A stretch of 64,000 bases of DNA from Salinivirgaceae bacterium (GTDB lineage Bacteria; Bacteroidota; Bacteroidia; Bacteroidales; SZUA-534). Positions within the stretch are counted from its first letter, which is position 1. Each line of letters starts with the position of its first letter. The stretch lies in the NCBI GenBank assembly GCA_017557785.1, contig JAFYYA010000058.1, forward strand, positions 1-64,000, written 5' to 3'. The notes under the pieces are model-generated. The model was not told the DNA's origin, did not search any database, and saw only the letters and a list, made by a program, of their open reading frames with translations. The position numbers and the translations under genes are program-made. Shown piece after piece: positions 1 through 7,624 of this stretch.

Positions 1-1
1 C

Positions 2-295
2 TACGAGTATGCATTCTATTCCGCCGTTGCCGACAACGAAAGCGCCCGCGAACTTATGGGCAAGGACAAACTGCGCGAACTGGCGGTTGTGCTGACCGAC
101 ACCATCCGCAAGAACTCATCCATCGACTGGACAATCAAAGAGAATGTCCGCGCCAAGATGAAAGTTGCTGTGAAACGGCTTTTGCGCAAATACGGCTATC
201 CGCCCGATATGCAGTTGCTGGCAACCGAAACCGTGCTCAAACAAGCGGAACTGATTGCGGAAGAGATTGTCGAACAGGAAAATACGGCCAATTAA
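2..295 (+). CDS. hsdR: Type I restriction enzyme R subunit, C-terminal fragment
   Basis: The window opens inside this gene; the frame is open from base 2 and ends at a TAA at 293-295. The 97 visible residues match the C-terminal helical region of HsdR proteins, with the hallmark runs RKNSSIDWTIKENVRAKM and KRLLRKYGYPPD. In the family this region follows the nuclease and helicase motor domains and contacts the HsdM/HsdS methylase core. The motor, nuclease, HsdM and HsdS genes would lie to the left and are not visible. The gene ends 12 bases before the stop of the convergent transglycosylase gene. Identification is confident for the family; whether the whole gene is intact cannot be judged. Confidence 0.85.
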   Translation, partial: YEYAFYSAVADNESARELMGKDKLRELAVVLTDTIRKNSSIDWTIKENVRAKMKVAVKRLLRKYGYPPDMQLLATETVLKQAELIAEEIVEQENTAN

Positions 296-307
296 TATTT
301 TCCCTTT

Positions 308-1546
308 TCACCTGATTATCAGCATCAAATTATTGTCCGTCGATTTCAAAACCGTTCCGGGCGGGATAAAGATTTTGTCGCCTGGTTTCACATTCGAGAA
401 GATGGTGCGGTTGCCCACGCCTTTGTAGCTGTCGATTTTCACAATCTTCCGGCCTTGCTTATAATAAAGGTAGTAACGGCTGTTCTGCGGATTGTTTATC
501 ACATCGAGCATCTGCTGGTTATCAGCAAAATAGCTATACAGAGTATGGCCGTCTTCAATAAGCAGATAAAAATCCTGTTCGGTTGCCGGAACGGTAAATT
601 CCACCTTGCTGTCGATGCTGAGCGGGTCCGATTCCATCACATTCACGTAGTAGCGTTCGATGAATGACTTGCGGATGCGGCCGTTGTCGATACCCGAAAT
701 GATGTTTTTAAACATCTGGTCCATAGTGGATTCGGGCAGTTCGGGCAGATTGTGGCAGAGCAGGCTCATATTTATCAGTCCGAAAAGATTCTCGCGGTAG
801 TTGGTGGTGTCGAGTTCAACGGGGTTGTATTTGGCGAACAGTTCTTCGTACATTAAGCTGCGTTTCATCACCTTTTCGGCGTAAGCAAAAGCTTCTTCGC
901 CAAAGCCGTTGTAGTTTTTCAGGCCGTCGAGTTTGTGCTCGGCATCGTAGCCCTTCACGGTTGGCAGAAACTCGAACGGGAAGCGCACCTGCATACGGTT
1001 GCTGAGGAAATAGTGCTCGCCGTTGCGGTTGAAGGCGAAGAAAGGTTTCCACGTGTCGCGGTCGGTGCGGTAGAGCATTCGGGCGGTTTTGTAGTAGAGT
1101 TGCGGCAGTCCGATGCTCTGGCCTTTGTCGCCCTTGATGTAAGGGTTGAAGGCCGACTCGGTGAACTGCTGCGCCAGCACAATGCTCAACGCCGGTGCGT
1201 TGATGCCGTATTTCTTGTAGGCGCGCCAGGCTTCCTGCTCGTAGAGCGACACTAGGTCGGATGGCACGTAGCCGATGCCCATCTTATATTTGGCGTTGTA
1301 GAGAGCGTAGTAGCGGGTTGTGCCGTTGCGAAAACTGATGAGTTCGGCCGGAATGCGGAAGTTGGCCGGGATGCCGTCTTCGGCCCATCGGGTGGTGCGG
1401 GTCTCGTGTTGTTTCCGGAAAGTGGCCTTGTTCTTCTCGGTCATCCGCCAGTAGTTCACCAGCCGTTTCATATCGTCGTCGGCCGACGACTGCGCCGGTG
1501 CGGCAAGGTTTGCAAACAGGATTCCGAAAAGCAGCAATACTCTCAT
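308..1546 (-). CDS. Exported lytic transglycosylase (SLT-like)
   Basis: A 412-aa protein that probably cleaves peptidoglycan glycan strands in the periplasm. The chosen ATG gives a clean signal peptide (MRVLLLFGILFANLAAPAQ); the frame stays open 22 codons further upstream, but that stretch does not look like a leader and covers the candidate promoter. Residues about 115-230 carry the SLT pattern: a catalytic-type Glu in QQFTESAFNP (E130), then SIGLPQLYYKTAR and a YNGFGEEAFAYAEKV segment. The last 70 residues end in VKPGDKIFIPPG, which resembles the end of a LysM domain, so a degenerate cell-wall-binding module is possible. It is monocistronic and divergent from the lipoprotein gene at 1747. 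Confidence 0.75.
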   Translation of the reverse strand: MRVLLLFGILFANLAAPAQSSADDDMKRLVNYWRMTEKNKATFRKQHETRTTRWAEDGIPANFRIPAELISFRNGTTRYYALYNAKYKMGIGYVPSDLVSLYEQEAWRAYKKYGINAPALSIVLAQQFTESAFNPYIKGDKGQSIGLPQLYYKTARMLYRTDRDTWKPFFAFNRNGEHYFLSNRMQVRFPFEFLPTVKGYDAEHKLDGLKNYNGFGEEAFAYAEKVMKRSLMYEELFAKYNPVELDTTNYRENLFGLINMSLLCHNLPELPESTMDQMFKNIISGIDNGRIRKSFIERYYVNVMESDPLSIDSKVEFTVPATEQDFYLLIEDGHTLYSYFADNQQMLDVINNPQNSRYYLYYKQGRKIVKIDSYKGVGNRTIFSNVKPGDKIFIPPGTVLKSTDNNLMLIIR

Positions 1547-1563
1547 TTGGGAAAAATTGTCCG

Positions 1564-1571
1564 CAAATATA
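1564..1571 (-). promoter_or_regulatory. Candidate -7 promoter box of the transglycosylase gene
   Basis: Read on the minus strand this is TATATTTG, an exact match to the Bacteroidetes -7 consensus TAnnTTTG, 17 bases ahead of the ATG at 1546. No clear -33 TTTG is seen at the usual distance. Its place inside the longer open frame argues for the start at 1546. Confidence 0.5.
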
Positions 1572-1689
1572 AGTGGATAAGTTGAATAATGAATAATCGG
1601 TGTCGTCACCAAAAAAACTGTCGGTTATTGTGTAACGGCCGAAGCCCGTCAGCACCAATTTATCGATTCAATAATTCAATACATCGGTG

Positions 1690-1723
1690 TTTGGAATGTA
1701 GATGTAATATTTTGCTACATTTG
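1690..1723 (+). promoter_or_regulatory. Candidate promoter of the esterase-like lipoprotein gene
   Basis: TTTG at 1690-1693 and TACATTTG at 1716-1723 are separated by 22 bases. The second is an exact TAnnTTTG -7 box; the spacing is slightly longer than the usual 19-21. The ATG follows at 1747. Confidence 0.5.
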
Positions 1724-1746
1724 GCGCGTCAAAATGTATTTGGAAA

Positions 1747-3105
1747 ATGAGAAGAACTAACAAAATAGCAGTTTTCGCCATTATGTTGTCAGTCAGCATT
1801 TTTGCTTCATGCAACAAGAACACTGGCGATACGTTCAAAGCAAACATTGAATCACGTTCGTGTGTTGCCGACACATCGGTTCACTACACACTCTATATGC
1901 CGCAGACAAGTCAGAAGAATCTGCCCACCATTGTTTTCTTCGATCCGCACTCACAGGGTGAGAAGCCGGTTGAGGCTTACGCAAAATTGGCTTCGGAATA
2001 CAAATACATACTCATTGGCAGCAACGACTTGCACAACGGTCAGTCGGCTTCAGAGACCGAAAAGATTGTGCTGGCGCTGATTAACGAAATTGAAAACCAA
2101 TATCCGTCGGATCCCAACCGCATCTATCTGTCGGGATTTTCGGGCGGTGCGAAACTTGCAATGATGTACGGCCTTAACATCCCCGAAATCAAGGGTGTTG
2201 TGGCTTGCGGTGGAAGCATTCTGCCACACATCAAACCCGACTCGACTTTCTGCTTTGTGGGAATGGTCGGCAACAAAGACTTCAACTACCTTGACATGCA
2301 GCAGACTCTGGCCGCTTTCAGCAAGATGGACATTCCGTTCACATCTTTAGTTTTCGACGGCAAGCATGAGTGGCCGGCAGCCGGCGAATATGAAAACGCT
2401 TTCAAGGCTTTGGAAATAAACGCCATGCGCACCGGTTTCGCACCGGCTGACCGCGATTGGCTTAAATCGGTTTACAGCGCTTTAAGCGACTCGGCCAACA
2501 ACAGCATGGCTCTGGGCGAATATGTGAAAGGCTCGGAACTGATTGGCCGTATACAGGGATGGTTTGGTGATATTGATAACGATATCCGCCTGACGGCATT
2601 CCTTAACAATCTGCGCAACAACCCAATGTATCACGACCAGGTGCGTAAACTGCAAGAGTTGGCCGAGAAGGAAGTATCGCTGCGTGGCCAGTTCATAGGG
2701 TCGATTGAGAACCGCGACCTTGACTGGTGGAAAGAAGAGATTTCCAATTTTGAGAAAAGCATTGCAAGCAAGGATAAAGAAGTAAGCCTTACCAGCCACC
2801 GCTTGATGGCCTACTTGAGCATGGTGTCGTACTCGCTCATCAACAGCGACATACTGAACAACCGCCAGGAAAAGGCACTCAAAAAATTGCAGATTTATCA
2901 AATGGTAGACCCCGACAACACCGACGTTTATCTGATGTATGCCCGCTACTACCTGATGACAGGCGACCGCCAGAAAATGGTTGAAAGTTACCGCGAAGCC
3001 GTGGCCAAAGGATTCAACGAGGCAGCCAACTACGCCAACTCATCAGATTGGAAGTATCTTTTCTCGCAGCCAGAAATCAAAGCGGAATTAGTAAAAATGC
3101 CGTAG
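1747..3105 (+). CDS. Lipoprotein with alpha/beta-hydrolase (esterase-like) domain
   Basis: A 452-aa protein with a lipoprotein signal ending in a lipobox-like FASC (C22), so it should be anchored in the envelope. Residues about 40-230 look like an alpha/beta hydrolase of the PHB-depolymerase/esterase type: strand LPTIVFFDPHS, nucleophile elbow GFSGGAK (S132) and a likely catalytic His in DGKHEWP. The C-terminal half (about 235-452) is mostly helical, with a TPR-like segment near the end (QEKALKKLQIYQMVDPDNTDVYLMYARYY). The substrate is unknown. It stands alone between its own promoter and the metX leader. The hydrolase assignment is reasonably sure; lipid, polyester or peptide as substrate cannot be told apart. 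Confidence 0.65.
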   Translation: MRRTNKIAVFAIMLSVSIFASCNKNTGDTFKANIESRSCVADTSVHYTLYMPQTSQKNLPTIVFFDPHSQGEKPVEAYAKLASEYKYILIGSNDLHNGQSASETEKIVLALINEIENQYPSDPNRIYLSGFSGGAKLAMMYGLNIPEIKGVVACGGSILPHIKPDSTFCFVGMVGNKDFNYLDMQQTLAAFSKMDIPFTSLVFDGKHEWPAAGEYENAFKALEINAMRTGFAPADRDWLKSVYSALSDSANNSMALGEYVKGSELIGRIQGWFGDIDNDIRLTAFLNNLRNNPMYHDQVRKLQELAEKEVSLRGQFIGSIENRDLDWWKEEISNFEKSIASKDKEVSLTSHRLMAYLSMVSYSLINSDILNNRQEKALKKLQIYQMVDPDNTDVYLMYARYYLMTGDRQKMVESYREAVAKGFNEAANYANSSDWKYLFSQPEIKAELVKMP

Positions 3106-3124
3106 CGAATTTGCGGAAATGCAA

Positions 3125-3132
3125 TATCTTTG
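3125..3132 (+). promoter_or_regulatory. Candidate -7 promoter box of the metX leader
   Basis: TATCTTTG is an exact Bacteroidetes -7 match. It lies 29 bases before the first paired base of the riboswitch, so transcription would start near 3138 and include the whole aptamer. A TTTG at 3110-3113 is too close to act as a standard -33 box. Confidence 0.5.
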
Positions 3133-3160
3133 CCGCGCAATTACGGGCACGGCCCGCAAT

Positions 3161-3271
3161 GTTATATCGAAGAACGGAGAGATTAGGCTCGATGAAGTTC
3201 TAACAACCTTCCCTGAGTGGAAAGGTGCTAATACCTAACCCTGACGGAATAGTCCCGATGGGAATTATAAC
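3161..3271 (+). promoter_or_regulatory. SAM-I (S-box) riboswitch upstream of metX
   Basis: The region has the conserved S-box core in order: GGAGAG, GGCTCGATGAAG (kink-turn GATGA at 3191), CAACC at 3204-3208, then GGTGCTAATACC at 3224-3235. The outer P1 helix closes exactly: GTTATA at 3161-3166 pairs with TATAAC at 3266-3271, and a TCCC-GAT-GGGA hairpin sits just inside the 3' arm. S-box RNAs bind S-adenosylmethionine and lower expression of methionine genes, which fits metX 193 bases downstream. The expression platform is not obvious: hairpins at 3340-3361 and 3380-3398 lack strong T-tracts. The remainder of this 359-base gene-free stretch (3106-3464) holds the promoter box, these hairpins and a possible short ORF. 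Confidence 0.88.
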
Positions 3272-3280
3272 AAATTGAAA

Positions 3281-3364
3281 ATGAAAGAGAATACCGACAG
3301 CCGTATCAATTTCTACTTTGAGGCTTCAACAAAATCGTCGATGCACCAGCAGGTGCGCATCTGA
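3281..3364 (+). CDS. Possible 27-codon leader ORF between riboswitch and metX
   Basis: An ATG nine bases after the riboswitch P1 helix opens a 27-codon frame ending in TGA at 3362-3364. The product would begin MKENTDSRINFYFEAS and has a second Met at residue 21. The last third of the frame overlaps a GC-rich hairpin (3340-3347 with 3352-3361). No recognised family. It may be chance, or a translated leader that couples ribosome movement to folding of the metX leader. No Shine-Dalgarno is seen, which is not informative in this phylum. Confidence 0.25.
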   Translation: MKENTDSRINFYFEASTKSSMHQQVRI

Positions 3365-3464
3365 TTTTCCCCACTGACACACAAGACATTGGCTTGTGCC
3401 GCGCAACCGCCACCGAACGGCTGTGCATCAATATTATTTCAAACGATTTTAATCTGACAAAAAA

Positions 3465-4532
3465 ATGATAGTTCAAGAAAAATATCTGTCGCGCGACGGC
3501 GGCAAAAACGTGAAATTCTACCACTACAGCGAGGGGCTCGACCTTGAGTGCGGTGCCCGCCTTGAAGAGTTGGACATTGCATACGTGACCTACGGCACAA
3601 TGAACGCCGATCAGAGCAACGTTGTCTGGATGTGCCACGCCTACACCGCCAATGCCGATCCTGCCGACTGGTGGCCGGGAATGGTGGGCGAGGGCAAATT
3701 CTTCGACCCCGCAAAATATTTCATCGTCTGCGCCAACATCATCGGCTCGTGTTACGGCTCGACAGGCCCGCTGAGCGTGAATCCTAAGACAGGCAAGCCC
3801 TATTACCGCGACTTTCCGCTCATCACCGTCCGCGACCAGGTGGCGGCTCACGAGATTCTGCGCAAGCATCTTGGAATCAAGTCGATATACATTATTCTTG
3901 GCTGCTCAATCGGCGGACACCAGGCCATTGAGTGGGCCATCAGCAACCCGTCGCTCATCAAGAACGCCATTTTTGTGGCCACAACGGCGGTGAACACACC
4001 GTGGGTTTCGGCTTTCAACGAGGCGCAGCGTATGGCCATCGAGGCTGACCAAACCTTCTACACCGACAATCCGAACGGCGGTGAGCAGGGAATGCGCTCG
4101 GCGCGGGCAATGGCGCTCATCAGTTACCGCAACCGCGAGATTTTCAACCGCACGCAGGCTGAGGACCCCAACGACTTGGACAAACTGGACAACTTCCGCG
4201 TGGTGTCGTATCAAAAGCACCAAGGCGACAAACTTGCCGACCGCTTCAACGCCTACTCGTACTACACGCTCTCGAAGGCGCTCGACTCGCACAACGTCGG
4301 CCGCGGCCGCGACGGCTTCCAGGCTGCTCTGGGGCGCATCACGGCACACACTCTCGTTATCGGTATCGACACCGACATTCTGTTCCCCGTTGAGGACCAG
4401 TTGATTATCCACAAGGGCATCAAGGGCAGCGTGCTGCGTATTCTGGCGTCGGTCTACGGCCACGACGGCTTCCTGCTCGAGTATGAGAAACAGGCCAAAA
4501 TCTACACGCAGTTCCTGAACGGCGAACTTTGA
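3465..4532 (+). CDS. metX: Homoserine O-acetyltransferase
   Basis: A 355-aa cytosolic alpha/beta-hydrolase-fold enzyme that transfers an acyl group from acyl-CoA to the homoserine hydroxyl, the activation step of methionine synthesis. The family triad is visible: nucleophile S148 in GCSIGGHQ, Asp in GIDTDILFP (about D304) and His in YGHDGFL (H333); other MetX signatures are NIIGSCYGSTGP and the FRVVSYQKHQGDKLADRFN run. Full length for the short MetX type. It is preceded by a SAM-I riboswitch, so it should be repressed when S-adenosylmethionine is plentiful, and is followed by a strong terminator, giving a one-gene unit. Acetyl versus succinyl donor use cannot be proved from sequence alone. 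Confidence 0.93.
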   Translation: MIVQEKYLSRDGGKNVKFYHYSEGLDLECGARLEELDIAYVTYGTMNADQSNVVWMCHAYTANADPADWWPGMVGEGKFFDPAKYFIVCANIIGSCYGSTGPLSVNPKTGKPYYRDFPLITVRDQVAAHEILRKHLGIKSIYIILGCSIGGHQAIEWAISNPSLIKNAIFVATTAVNTPWVSAFNEAQRMAIEADQTFYTDNPNGGEQGMRSARAMALISYRNREIFNRTQAEDPNDLDKLDNFRVVSYQKHQGDKLADRFNAYSYYTLSKALDSHNVGRGRDGFQAALGRITAHTLVIGIDTDILFPVEDQLIIHKGIKGSVLRILASVYGHDGFLLEYEKQAKIYTQFLNGEL

Positions 4533-4562
4533 GTCAGGTTAGTTAGGATTAATGATTTTCAT

Positions 4563-4597
4563 AAAGAGTAATGATGGTTCGTCATTACTCTTTTTTT
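4563..4597 (+). terminator. Rho-independent terminator of metX
   Basis: A perfect 12-bp stem (4563-4574 with 4582-4593), a 7-base loop and a run of seven T at 4591-4597, located 30 bases after the metX stop. Confidence 0.9.
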
Positions 4598-4609
4598 GTG
4601 TAGGCACAA

Positions 4610-4650
4610 AAAAAACAGCATCACAAGGGGGTGTGTGGTGATGCCGTTTT
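4610..4650 (-). terminator. Terminator downstream of the flippase-like gene
   Basis: GCATCAC at 4618-4624 pairs with GTGATGC at 4638-4644. The stem is extended by AAAAC/GTTTT across one mismatch, and on the minus strand it is followed by a T-run. It lies about 180 bases after the stop at 4826 and would end that transcript. Nothing else is seen in 4651-4825. Confidence 0.65.
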
Positions 4651-4825
4651 GCTGTTATATGTGACAGCCGTTCTTTTAGTGACCAATCTGATTGAACGTT
4701 GCAAATGTAAATGCTGTTTTCCGACACGATGTGGCAAATAAAAATTCGGTTGCAGTAAATTCAAATTCGGCGAGACCCGGTTAAAATTCGGCAACAAAGT
4801 TTTCGTACAGTCGGCAAGAGCCACG

Positions 4826-5758
4826 TCAACGACGTGAAAACATAGTAGTTACGGCGCCTATGGACGCCGGCATAGCCACGTTCACAAGCCACAGAGCCAC
4901 GGTGGCTGCAACTATTTGTGTTGGTTGTCCGCCCAAGGGCGCAATGAAAAGCAGAGCCATTGAGCCGCGAACGCCCCATTCGGCAAGAGCGAACGACGGA
5001 ATCACCGATACGAAGCAATACATAAGCGCAATTGAGCAGAATGCTTCGGCGGTGGTCAATTCAACACCTGCTGCTTGAAGCAGCAGGTGAAGTTGGAAAA
5101 TAAAAACGGCTGTGCGACAAATTGATATGATTAGAGCAACGGCAAGTTGAGTTTTAGTGTGTTGCCCTGCCGCCTGAACAAATCGTTCGAGCCACGGCCA
5201 GCGACTGAAGCGGAACCGTGTGGCCAATGCGCCAATGAAAAAGTAAGCGCCGCATACGGCAGTAGCCAAAACGACAAGCACTGCGGCAGTCAAGGCAGAA
5301 TGACGGCCGAACCACTCTAAGAAATCGGGCAGAACGGGCTGCATGCAAAACGCCAAAGTTCCCAGCAGAGCAATGGCAATCATCTGTGCGCAACTGCCCA
5401 CAAACGCCGACATTGCCCCAGCAGTGCGGTTTTCGGGTTTGAGCCAGGCAATGCGCCCGGCAAAATCGCCAACACGGTTGGGCGTGAGCATTGAAACTGC
5501 AAGCCCCGACAGAACCGACTTGAGCGATTGCCACAATGTAAGTTGCTGAAGATTAGAAGTAAGAGCCTGCCATTTGCGAGTTTCGAGCAACCAGTTGAGC
5601 GGCATCAGCGCCACTGCGGCCAACAGCGGAACAACAGCCGGACGGCATGCGGCAAACGGCTCGCCATCAGACAGTTGCGCATAGACCTTCCAGCCTATGA
5701 ATGCCAGCGAAAGCGCCGCCACCGCCCATCTCAACACCGTTCCTGTTTTTATTCTCAT
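4826..5758 (-). CDS. Flippase-like integral membrane protein (LPG synthase TM family)
   Basis: A 310-aa protein with about eight hydrophobic membrane segments. The pattern LNWLLETRKWQ followed by SGLAVSMLTPNRVGDFAGR and the late VSVIPSFALAEWGVRG matches the lysylphosphatidylglycerol-synthase transmembrane family (UPF0104/AglD-like), which lacks the soluble aminoacyl-transfer domain here. Such stand-alone domains are usually annotated as flippase-like proteins moving lipid-linked substrates, but the substrate is unknown. The start ATG gives an N-terminal membrane helix directly. It is monocistronic, transcribed leftward, with its own terminator at 4610-4650. A box AACCTTTG just upstream is one base off the -7 consensus. 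Confidence 0.65.
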   Translation of the reverse strand: MRIKTGTVLRWAVAALSLAFIGWKVYAQLSDGEPFAACRPAVVPLLAAVALMPLNWLLETRKWQALTSNLQQLTLWQSLKSVLSGLAVSMLTPNRVGDFAGRIAWLKPENRTAGAMSAFVGSCAQMIAIALLGTLAFCMQPVLPDFLEWFGRHSALTAAVLVVLATAVCGAYFFIGALATRFRFSRWPWLERFVQAAGQHTKTQLAVALIISICRTAVFIFQLHLLLQAAGVELTTAEAFCSIALMYCFVSVIPSFALAEWGVRGSMALLFIAPLGGQPTQIVAATVALWLVNVAMPASIGAVTTMFSRR

Positions 5759-5883
5759 CGCCGCAAAGGTTTTGAATTGGTGCTAAAGTAGCAAAACAGC
5801 ATAATCCGCAACAATATTCACCCATAAATCGACGTAAAAAGCCAATGAAAAAAGATTTTGCGCGTGGGTTGCCATTTTTCTTG

Positions 5884-5891
5884 TAGTTTTG
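5884..5891 (+). promoter_or_regulatory. Candidate -7 promoter box of the PorT-like gene
   Basis: TAGTTTTG is an exact TAnnTTTG match ending 10 bases before the ATG at 5902. A TTTTG at 5856-5860 could be the -33 box at a slightly long 23-base spacing. The implied 5' leader is only a few bases. Confidence 0.5.
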
Positions 5892-5901
5892 GCGCGTAAG
5901 T

Positions 5902-6621
5902 ATGAAACGCCTACTTTTAATATTGACAATGTTTTCAGCGGTATCAGCCACCGCGCAACTCTCGGTCGGTGTGAGAGCCGGATATGGTGCGTTTGGCGCG
6001 CACTTTGAGCCGCCCGCGCTCACAGGCAGCCAGGTGCCGCTCTATGAGCCCAGTTTCGGCATTGTCGGCATTTTCAACGACAAGAGCAACGCCGGAATCC
6101 AGGTTGAAGTGAATTACACTGTAAAAGGTTGGCGCGACAGGGACAAGGATGACAACAGCATTGAATACAAGCGCGAACTCACCTACCTTGAAGTGCCTGT
6201 GATGACGCATTTCGAACTTGGCCGAAGTTGGTTCCGCATCTATGGTGTTGTGGGTCCGTATGTTGCCTTTAAGCAGAGTGAGAAGGAAACAGCCAGAAAT
6301 TTTGATGCTTACATTGCCAACAACCCTTACGATTTGTACAATCAGAAAGTTCGTTCGATTGATTTCGGCAACAAGGCCGGATTAGGTTTCAGAATCAATT
6401 TCGGTCAGCGTTTTTCGGCTTTCGCCGATGTTCGGTACGACTTGCAAATTGCTGGCGGACAGAATATTTTCAAAAAACAACCTAATGGTATTCAGGCATC
6501 GCGACTGACTGAGTTAGGCGGTTCGGTTGGGTTCGTGTTCAACATTCTGCCGCAACGCACCGAAGTGGTCAAAGAATATTACGTTCCGAAGGAAGGAATG
6601 AATGAAGACTTTGATTATTAG
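5902..6621 (+). CDS. Outer-membrane beta-barrel protein, PorT-like family
   Basis: A 239-aa exported protein: signal peptide MKRLLLILTMFSAVSATAQ, then alternating amphipathic strands (LSVGVRAGYGAFG, GIQVEVNYTVKGW, ELTYLEVPVMTHFEL, FRIYGVVGPYVAF, KAGLGFRINFGQRFSAFADVRYDL). The ...LEVPVM... and GPYVAF features are typical of the outer-membrane barrel family that includes PorT. Bacteroidota carry many paralogues, so this is not claimed to be PorT of the T9SS itself. It has its own promoter and is convergent with the DUF4340 gene 40 bases away. Cargo or ligand is unknown. Confidence 0.65.
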   Translation: MKRLLLILTMFSAVSATAQLSVGVRAGYGAFGAHFEPPALTGSQVPLYEPSFGIVGIFNDKSNAGIQVEVNYTVKGWRDRDKDDNSIEYKRELTYLEVPVMTHFELGRSWFRIYGVVGPYVAFKQSEKETARNFDAYIANNPYDLYNQKVRSIDFGNKAGLGFRINFGQRFSAFADVRYDLQIAGGQNIFKKQPNGIQASRLTELGGSVGFVFNILPQRTEVVKEYYVPKEGMNEDFDY

Positions 6622-6661
6622 GATTTAATACTGAGTTATTGAAAGTAATAGTTTAGCAGAT

Positions 6662-7624
6662 TTACCTACTAAAATACCCCAAACTCTTCACCACCGCGTC
6701 AAAATCGTAGTATTTTGCCATCACAAAGTCGCCGCTGCTCAAGAGCAGGTAGAAATTGTCGGGGTCGGGGGTGGCGGATTGCGGAAGGCGGCGCTCAAAA
6801 GCCTTGTACCACACTTCGCGGCCGTCGTCGGTGGTGACTGACAGCGAGTACATCGGCTGCGTGGCTGTTATCGAGTCGATTTGCGACTGCGGAAGTTGTA
6901 CGTAATCAGCAAAATCCTTACGGGTGAACTGCGCCACGTAACGTTCCAGTTTTTCAGCGTCGGCATCGGTGATTTTCAGGCCGACGGGGTACGAGAAAAT
7001 CTCACTTTGGTGGCCTTTATGTTTGATAATGAATGAATTATCTGGTTTAGAAGTGCTGTTGAAGATAATCTGCCGCACGCGGTCGGGTTTGACGGCAAAA
7101 ACGGTGCGGCTCTTCCAGTCGGCAGGGGTTGACAGGCGCAAAACCGACATAAACCTGTTGTAGCCTGGCACTTCCACGGCAAACACACGGTCAGAACCAT
7201 CGGCTTGAGCATAGCACTCACCGTTGGCGGCAAACAGTAACTTGTAGTGCGCCAGTGTTTTCCGTCGACTTTTGATTAGAATTGTGTAGCCGCTTTTTTC
7301 CATTTCAGCCGCCATTTTCTTCGCGTCAGATTTGGCTACGGGCTTTGTAATGCTGATGTCGTGCACGGCTTTCAGCAGAACGGGCACAAGGTCGGTGCGG
7401 GCGGGCGTCTGACCATCAACAAGCCACTGGCCATCAGCGCGTTGCAATTCAACGCCGTTGTCTATGTGAGAGATTGAAACAAGTGCGACGACGGTCGTAT
7501 CTTTAATCATCAATCGCTCTTCGCGCCCATCGAAAGTCGATTTGCGATTGCTAAAAACCACTGCTAGCGTTGCCGCCAGAAGCACGGCAAACGCAATCAG
7601 CAACCGAGCGTTTTTTGTAATCAT
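6662..7624 (-). CDS. DUF4340 protein coupled to gldG
   Basis: A 320-aa protein with an N-terminal membrane anchor (MITKNARLLIAFAVLLAATLAVVF) and a beta-rich extracytoplasmic part. DUF4340 proteins regularly follow GldG-like ABC-transporter genes, as here. The chosen ATG overlaps the gldG TGA as ATGA (7621-7624), which means translational coupling; a longer open frame reaching 7801 would overlap gldG by 180 bases and is not credible. The repeated WKSR...VFAVKPDRVRQIIF and YVAQFTRKDFADYV segments fit the family. Its likely role is as a partner of the GldF-GldG complex on the periplasmic face; molecular function is unknown. Confidence 0.7.
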   Translation of the reverse strand: MITKNARLLIAFAVLLAATLAVVFSNRKSTFDGREERLMIKDTTVVALVSISHIDNGVELQRADGQWLVDGQTPARTDLVPVLLKAVHDISITKPVAKSDAKKMAAEMEKSGYTILIKSRRKTLAHYKLLFAANGECYAQADGSDRVFAVEVPGYNRFMSVLRLSTPADWKSRTVFAVKPDRVRQIIFNSTSKPDNSFIIKHKGHQSEIFSYPVGLKITDADAEKLERYVAQFTRKDFADYVQLPQSQIDSITATQPMYSLSVTTDDGREVWYKAFERRLPQSATPDPDNFYLLLSSGDFVMAKYYDFDAVVKSLGYFSR

